Part shown: piece by piece, positions 58,914-64,000 of the stretch
Position numbering within the stretch: position 1 is the stretch's first letter
Layout of the letters: each line of letters opens with the position of its first letter
Assembly (NCBI GenBank): GCA_036374135.1
Contig: DASUUK010000003.1
Location: 1-64,000, forward strand
Origin: Euzebyales bacterium
GTDB taxonomy: Bacteria > Actinomycetota > Nitriliruptoria > Euzebyales > JAHELV01
Direction: 5' to 3'
Length of the DNA stretch: 64,000 nucleotides
The notes under the pieces: generated by a model
Database searches by the model: none
The model's input: only the letters and a program-made list of their open reading frames with translations
Told to the model about the DNA's origin: nothing
Made by a program: the position numbers and the translations under genes

Positions 58914-61900
58914 TCATGATGTGCGCCCTCCCACGCCGATCGGTTCGGCGTCGGCGTACTCGTCGGTCAACAGCGCATCCGTGTCGATGCCCAGGGCGCG
59001 CCGCAGCTGGTCGCTGTCGAGGTCGTCGACCGAGCTCGACTTGGGCAGCGCCAGGTCGGCGATCCGCCGCTTGCCGGCGACGACCTCCTCGACGCGCTCG
59101 TCGACCGTGCCCGGGCACACCAGGCGGTGTGCGATGACCGTCTTGTCCTGGCCGATGCGCCACGCGCGGTCGCGGGCCTGGTCCTCGACGGCCGGGTTCC
59201 ACCACCGGTCGTAGAGCACCACGTGACTCGCCGACGTCAGGTTCAGCCCGGTGCCGCCGGCCTTCAGCGACAGCACCAGCGCGCCTGGTCCCGTGCCCTC
59301 CTGGAACTCGCGGATCATGGCGTCACGGGCGGTGCGCGTCAGCCCACCGTGGTAGCACGCGATCGGCACGCCCGTGCGGTCGCTCAGGTGCCGAGCCAGC
59401 TGCTCACCCCAGGTTGCGAAGTGGGTGAACACCAGCATCCGCTCGCCGGCCTCGAACACGTCGTCGGTGATCTCCTCCAGGCGTGCGAGCTTGCCGGACC
59501 GACCGGCGAGCGGGCCACCGTCGCCCGTGTAGGCCTCCGGGTGGTTGCAGATCTGCTTGAGCGCAGTGATCGCCGCGAGCACCGCCCCCTTTGGACGATT
59601 GCCGAGCTCGTCGCCGGCCTGCTCGGCGACCAACTCGTCGAGCACGGCCTGGTACAGGCCGACCTGCTCGGCCGTCATCGGGCAGTGGTTGAGCTTGTCG
59701 ATGCGGTCGGGCAGCTCCGCAGCGATGACCGGCTCGGCCTTGGTGCGCCGGAACACGAGGACGCCGTTGAGGGTTCGCAGGGCGGACTCGGCCGTCGTCC
59801 CGGCGACGCCCGCCTGGTGCATCTGCGACACGAACGTCGCACGGTCGCCCACCAGACCGGGGTTGACGAAGTCCATCAGCGCCCACAGATCGCCCAGGCC
59901 GTTCTCGATGGGCGTGCCCGTGAGCACGATGCGGTTGCCGGCCTCGAGCCCGCGCAGCGCCTGCGCCGTCACGCTGAGCGGGTTCTTGATGACCTGCGCC
60001 TCGTCGAGGACGACCTTGTTCCACCTGACGTCGGTCAGGCCTTCGATGTCGCGGACGGCGGTGCCGTACGTGGTCACCAGCACGTCGGCGCCGGTGATCT
60101 CCTCGGCGATGTCGGCGGCGTCGGTACGTCCGGTGCCGTGGTGGATGACCGTCCGCAGCCCTGGCACGAACCGGTCGGCCTCCCGCGCCCAGTTGCCCAC
60201 CACCGCGCTCGGCGCGATGACGAGGGACGGACCCCGGTCGCGGTGCCGCCACAGGTGCGCCAGCACGGTCGGGGTCTTGCCCAGACCCATGTCGAGCGCG
60301 AGACAGCCACCGAGGCCGGCGTTGTCGAGGAACTCCAGCCACGCGAGAGCGTTCCCCTGATAGCCACGCAGCTCGCCGTTGAACCCTGAAGGCCGCGTCG
60401 GCGGGTGCTCGGGGATCTCGGCGGCACTGCGGAGCAGATCCGCCGCCCAGCCCTCGCCCGACACCGACACCGCGCGGCCGAGCGCCGTCCCGTCGAGCCC
60501 CAGGGCGTAGCGGAGCATGTCCGCACCCGTCAGCTTCGTACGGTTCGCCCGCTCCGCGAGTGCCTCCGCGGCAGCCTCGAGGTCGGCGTGGTCGACCTCC
60601 ACCCACTGTCCGTGCGACCGGACCATCGGCCGCGACTCGGACGCCAGGCGCCGGATGTCGTCCGCCGTCAGCTCGACGTCGTCGAACACCGCCGACCAGC
60701 GGACGCTGGTCAGCTGCTGCGCGCCGACCGCCGTCTCGGCCTCGACAGATGTCACACGCAGTGACGGCGTCGCCTTGCGGCGGGCCAGCGGCGGCACCTG
60801 GACGTCGAACCCGGCCGCGGCAAGCATCGGCCCGATGTCGGCCATCAGGTCCCAGGCCTCGTCCTGGCTGAGCACCACCTGGCCACGACGGGCGTCGCGG
60901 CTGCGCATCAGCGGCTCGTACAGACGCTCGAGACGCTCGAGCTCGCGCTTGAGCGCCTCCTTGCGGTTGTGGCTGGCGCGTGACATGGCCGCCTCGACCG
61001 TCGCGTCCGACCGGCCGTTGTCGTCGGTCAGCGTGCGCAGCAGCCACGCCCCACCGTCGTCGGGGGGATCGAGCTTGACCGTCAGTGAGACCTTCAACGC
61101 GCCTGTGGCGCCCAGGGCCCAGGTCCGCAGGCCCTTGGCGATCTCGATGCCGTGCTGGTGCGGCGCCTCGAACCGATCACCGTCGAGGTTGCACAGCAGC
61201 GTCTCCGCGACGTCGGACGCGTTGCGCGGCTGCGGCGGTGGCGACGGCACCTCGACGCGCCCGGCGCCGTCGCGGCAGATGGCGTCGACGAAGCCCGCGA
61301 CCACGGTCTGGGTCACCGCGCGAGCGTCGCGCTGACGCTCGAGCACCGCGACGGTCCCCGGCATGGTGCTCGTCAGCTCGGAGATCTCGTCGTGGTCGAT
61401 GAGTGCCGGTTCCCAGTTGACCGAGAAGTAGGAACGGTTGCCGGGCGCGTCGCCGACCTTGTTCAGCTGCGGGACGGCCCGGCCCTGCGCGACAAGCCGC
61501 ACGGCCAGCGCGGCTGCGAGCCCCATCCAGGTCATGCTGGTTCCGCGGTCGTCGTCGGAATCGGCGCCGAGCGACACCAACCAGCCGAGGCTGGTGCTGA
61601 CCGGCGCGGAGACCGCGGCCGCGGTCGAGCCGTCCGGAAGCGTGATGTCGTCTGCGGGCTCCCAGCGGTCCGCGGAGGCCCCGGCGGACGTGAGGCGTTC
61701 GAGCACCTGGTCGGCGGGCTCGGGCGTGGCGCGGTGGCCGGCGGCCCACGCCACGATCCGGTCGCGGTGCCACGACAGCTGCAGCTGCGCGACGCCCGAC
61801 ACGAGCGGCACGTCGTCGGTGTCGTCGGCGGTGTCGTCGTCGATCTCGCGGCGGTCGTCCCGCTCGGGTTGCGACAGCTCCTCGCCGGTCAGCTCGGTGA

Positions 61901-62141
61901 GCATACGCTCCACCCGCTGCAGCTCATCGGCGAAGTCGTCCAGCACCAGGCCGCGCTCAGGACCGGTCACCTGCTCGGCGACGCGGTCGATCGTCGCCTG
62001 CACGTCGCCACGGAGCTCGCGCAGCGCGATGATCCACGCTTCGGTGTTCTGCTCCAGGAACGAGACGTGCTCGTCCGACGCGACGCCGTCGAGGTGGGCC
62101 TGTGCCCAGGCCTTCGTCTGCTGCGGGCTCACTGCTTGCAT
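58914..62141 (-). CDS. SNF2-family DEAD/DEAH helicase, 1075 aa
   Basis: From the ATG at 62139-62141. Residues 1-440 have no recognised fold. Residues 440-600 match the SNF2 helicase-associated domain, with DDVELTADDIRRLASESRPM and VRSHGQWVEVDHADL. The motor follows: motif I DMGLGKT (Lys622), motif II DEAQ (Asp713), motif III VLTGTPIENGL, motif V SLKAGGTGLNLTSASHVVLY, motif VI QARDRAWRIGQ. SNF2/HepA-type ATPases move along DNA to free stalled RNA polymerase, aid repair or defence. It is followed by the small basic protein. No methylase or nuclease partner is adjacent. Confidence 0.92.
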   Translation of the reverse strand: MQAVSPQQTKAWAQAHLDGVASDEHVSFLEQNTEAWIIALRELRGDVQATIDRVAEQVTGPERGLVLDDFADELQRVERMLTELTGEELSQPERDDRREIDDDTADDTDDVPLVSGVAQLQLSWHRDRIVAWAAGHRATPEPADQVLERLTSAGASADRWEPADDITLPDGSTAAAVSAPVSTSLGWLVSLGADSDDDRGTSMTWMGLAAALAVRLVAQGRAVPQLNKVGDAPGNRSYFSVNWEPALIDHDEISELTSTMPGTVAVLERQRDARAVTQTVVAGFVDAICRDGAGRVEVPSPPPQPRNASDVAETLLCNLDGDRFEAPHQHGIEIAKGLRTWALGATGALKVSLTVKLDPPDDGGAWLLRTLTDDNGRSDATVEAAMSRASHNRKEALKRELERLERLYEPLMRSRDARRGQVVLSQDEAWDLMADIGPMLAAAGFDVQVPPLARRKATPSLRVTSVEAETAVGAQQLTSVRWSAVFDDVELTADDIRRLASESRPMVRSHGQWVEVDHADLEAAAEALAERANRTKLTGADMLRYALGLDGTALGRAVSVSGEGWAADLLRSAAEIPEHPPTRPSGFNGELRGYQGNALAWLEFLDNAGLGGCLALDMGLGKTPTVLAHLWRHRDRGPSLVIAPSAVVGNWAREADRFVPGLRTVIHHGTGRTDAADIAEEITGADVLVTTYGTAVRDIEGLTDVRWNKVVLDEAQVIKNPLSVTAQALRGLEAGNRIVLTGTPIENGLGDLWALMDFVNPGLVGDRATFVSQMHQAGVAGTTAESALRTLNGVLVFRRTKAEPVIAAELPDRIDKLNHCPMTAEQVGLYQAVLDELVAEQAGDELGNRPKGAVLAAITALKQICNHPEAYTGDGGPLAGRSGKLARLEEITDDVFEAGERMLVFTHFATWGEQLARHLSDRTGVPIACYHGGLTRTARDAMIREFQEGTGPGALVLSLKAGGTGLNLTSASHVVLYDRWWNPAVEDQARDRAWRIGQDKTVIAHRLVCPGTVDERVEEVVAGKRRIADLALPKSSSVDDLDSDQLRRALGIDTDALLTDEYADAEPIGVGGRTS

Positions 62142-62503
62142 CAGGGTGTTCGTGCTGATAGCTCTCTCGTTTCGTGCTCCGTCCGCGGCGCGTACCGCGC
62201 CCCGGACCGCACCTGCACATCTGCCTGTCGACGAGCTGCCGCGGGTCCGCACGACAGGTCGTCGTGCCACAGTGCGCGGCGTGGACGCCACGCGTCACCG
62301 CATCGGCCGCAGCCTCGCCGCGTCGAACCCCGGTCGACCGGCCAGACTCCGCCTTGAGGACGTGCCGCTCATCGCGACGCGCCAGTCGTGCACCGTTCGG
62401 CTGCTCCCCTGCCGCGAACTCAGCATCCGCACCGATGTGCCCGCGACAACGACCAGTCTACCCAGCGCGGCCTCATTTGATGTGAACGATGTGCCATGCG
62501 TCA
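62142..62503. other. Intergenic stretch upstream of SNF2 gene
   Basis: 362 bp between the stop of the DUF1990 gene and the SNF2 start, both minus strand. It must hold the SNF2 promoter; no TANNNT with a convincing -35 stands out. No short gene or hairpin was recognised. Confidence 0.4.
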
Positions 62504-63928
62504 CTATTCCCTCAGCACCGGCCCGATCGCGCCCTGATCGCGAGTCACGAGATCCCGCATGCGCTGGGTGGCGTTCCGCGCGAAGCGCAGCTGCAACGGA
62601 CGGCCGAACACCCACATCCCGAGGCGGACGAGCGGGTTGTCGATGTGCGCGCGCTGCGAGTACACGTGCATCCGGAACTCGACCTGCCCGGTGTCGAGCC
62701 ACTTGCGGATCTCGAAGTCCATCTGGCCACGCTCGAGGTGCCCCGCCAGGGTCCGGTAGTTCCAACCCCACCGGCGCGCCGGGCGACCGTCGACGGCCCC
62801 GGTGACGTCCAGGACCTCGCCGACCCGCAGGCCCAGCGGGAAGCGCAGGAACAGGAACCGGCCCTCCAGCAGCATCTCGCGCTCGGACAGTGGCACGTCG
62901 TCGAACCACACCGCGCGCACCAGGTCGGGATCGGCGAACTCGTACCGCTCGCATGCCCGGCGCGCGATCTCCCACGGTCCGCCGTCCACCGGCGGCCCCG
63001 GCGGCTCGCTCGGCAGCTCCACCCGGTAATCGTCGAGGTTCCACCCGGCCTCCGGCGTGCGCACGTCGTGCTCGGCCGGGTCGAAGTTGTAGCCGCGGCC
63101 CGACAGCTCGAACAGCGTGCGGCGTGCCCTGGCCGAGACTGGTGCGGTCTGGTGCACGGGGCGATCGCCGTCGGGTCCGAGCCACGTGCCTGTCTCGTGA
63201 CGTTCCGTGTTGACCGCCACGTTGCTCATCACGATCCCGCCGGCCAGTCTGGGCATCCGCGCACAGAAATGCGCCCACATGAACGCCTGCGCCTCTCGCG
63301 CCACTGGCAGCGCGTCGTACAGCAGCCGGAACGAGCGGTCACCGCTGCGCGCCCAGGTCTCGATCGAGAAGCGGACGTGACCTCGCCCGGTGGTCCCGGC
63401 GCTGAACTCGATCTCGCCCGCCTCCATGTGCCCGTCGAGCGTGACGAAGCGGAAGCTGCACGGTGTGCGGTCGATGACCCGCACCGGCCCGTCCCAGGGG
63501 CCCGGCAGGCGGACCACGAGCTCGCTGCCCACCTGCAGCGACCGCGCGGCCTCGTCGTCGCCCGTCTCGAAGCGCGACACCTCGCCGGGGGCCGCGGCAT
63601 TCAGATCCGATGCGAGGGCGGCGATCAGATCCTTCGGGCCCTTCTCGGCGTCGGTGAAGTCGATCCAGAAGTGCCGGTGATACAGCGATCCGAGGCCGTC
63701 GCGCACCCGCTGGACCGTGTCCGGATCGCCGGGCAGGTCGCGGTCGAAGTCGGGGAGGTCGCGCTCCTCCTCAGCGAAGCGATCACGCCGGTACGACGGC
63801 ACCCGCATGAACAGGTAGCGCAGGCTCGTGACGAACAGACCGCCCAGCCAGCGCGCGACCTTGGCGTGGGTCGACCGCCGTGCCGGCGGGCCGCTGCTAG
63901 CGTTGCGGCTCCGATGATCCGTAGGCAC
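62504..63928 (-). CDS. DUF1990-type protein, two related halves, 474 aa
   Basis: Both halves carry DUF1990-like text. First half: VRVIDRTPCSFRFVTLDGHM, EAGEIEFSAGTTGRGHVRFS. Second half: VFDVTGAVDG-like EVLDVTGAVDGRPARRWGWN, RTLAGHLERGQMDFEIRKWL, HVYSQRAHIDNPLVRLGMWV and FGRPLQLRFARNATQRM, the family's typical end. DUF1990 proteins occur mainly in actinobacteria, cyanobacteria and plants and have no known function. A near-terminal basic segment (GGLFVTSLRYLFMRVPSYRR) is mildly hydrophobic and may touch the membrane. No operon partner. Confidence 0.8.
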   Translation of the reverse strand: MPTDHRSRNASSGPPARRSTHAKVARWLGGLFVTSLRYLFMRVPSYRRDRFAEEERDLPDFDRDLPGDPDTVQRVRDGLGSLYHRHFWIDFTDAEKGPKDLIAALASDLNAAAPGEVSRFETGDDEAARSLQVGSELVVRLPGPWDGPVRVIDRTPCSFRFVTLDGHMEAGEIEFSAGTTGRGHVRFSIETWARSGDRSFRLLYDALPVAREAQAFMWAHFCARMPRLAGGIVMSNVAVNTERHETGTWLGPDGDRPVHQTAPVSARARRTLFELSGRGYNFDPAEHDVRTPEAGWNLDDYRVELPSEPPGPPVDGGPWEIARRACERYEFADPDLVRAVWFDDVPLSEREMLLEGRFLFLRFPLGLRVGEVLDVTGAVDGRPARRWGWNYRTLAGHLERGQMDFEIRKWLDTGQVEFRMHVYSQRAHIDNPLVRLGMWVFGRPLQLRFARNATQRMRDLVTRDQGAIGPVLRE

Positions 63929-64000
63929 ACGCGTTCACTACCCCGTCCGATCGCGGTCACGCGTCGGCCCGTGCGACGTCGCACGAGGATCCTGGCGACC

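Noticed and set aside
1-64000. tRNA, rRNA, CRISPR arrays, IS elements, prophage
   Set aside because: No T-loop GGTTCGAATCC-type motifs in cloverleaf context, no rRNA-like tracts, no regularly spaced repeats, no transposase, integrase or phage structural genes were seen. The DUF1353 gene alone is not evidence of a phage.

Overview
The window is a 64 kb piece of a high-GC actinobacterial chromosome. Evidence: strong G/C bias at third codon positions, a mycothiol-type locus (remnant of S-(hydroxymethyl)mycothiol dehydrogenase beside its usual MBL-fold partner), an MtrAB/LpqB-like regulatory set, a DUF3097 protein, a SARP regulator, TCGAAC-N4-GTTCGA type LexA boxes, and a mix of Shine-Dalgarno and apparently leaderless starts. 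A deep-branching lineage such as Nitriliruptoria is a guess only. No rRNA, tRNA, CRISPR array, transposase or integrase was seen.

Layout. 1-24 kb: mostly housekeeping and accessory metabolism in short, tightly packed units. These include a lipoprotein, an esterase, CsbD-like protein, 2H phosphoesterase, kinase and HAD genes, a sulfite-oxidase-like molybdoprotein, the mycothiol/MBL locus, an SOS-controlled AlkB-like dioxygenase, acetamidase, class V aminotransferase, ilvE, an RlmJ-like methyltransferase, mgsA with a universal stress protein, PhoX phosphatase divergent from a secreted nuclease/phosphatase, DUF983, a 5'-3' exonuclease and a DUF1353 protein. 24-33 kb: an accessory, partly AT-richer stretch with long empty intervals and several broken genes (cyclase stub, GNAT stub, HNH gene with an in-frame stop, a secreted-protein gene whose two halves face opposite ways), together with a SARP regulator, a DUF1059-like protein, a START-domain protein, a membrane-anchored orphan, DUF1028 and a TetR regulator. 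33-43 kb: exported proteins, a patatin-like hydrolase, an HTH/DinB-like pair, DUF3097, a Ser/Thr kinase convergent with a KUP K+ transporter, Nudix and NDP-sugar transferase genes. 43-58 kb: DUF2252, two two-component systems, LD-carboxypeptidase, apgM, an MFS transporter, an SmtB-type sensor with a CDF metal exporter, a GerMN/peptidoglycan-binding protein preceding an MtrAB-like pair, a damaged surE and an EamA transporter. 58-64 kb: a small basic protein, a SNF2 helicase and a DUF1990 protein.

Two themes stand out. First, regulation can be read from the sequence: one perfect LexA box between alkB-like and a VOC gene, a second near-perfect box before an unknown 148-residue protein, a GTNAC-N6-GTNAC (MtrA-type) repeat upstream of the GerMN gene, a Pho-box-like repeat before the secreted nuclease gene, and several -10 elements set 6-9 nt before the start codon. 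Second, many genes are stubs: mscR reduced to its two ends in frame, MaoC cut after its active-site motif, a membrane protein with two frameshifts, surE without a clean C terminus, plus those in the 24-33 kb stretch. Whether this is genuine decay or assembly error cannot be settled from the sequence alone.
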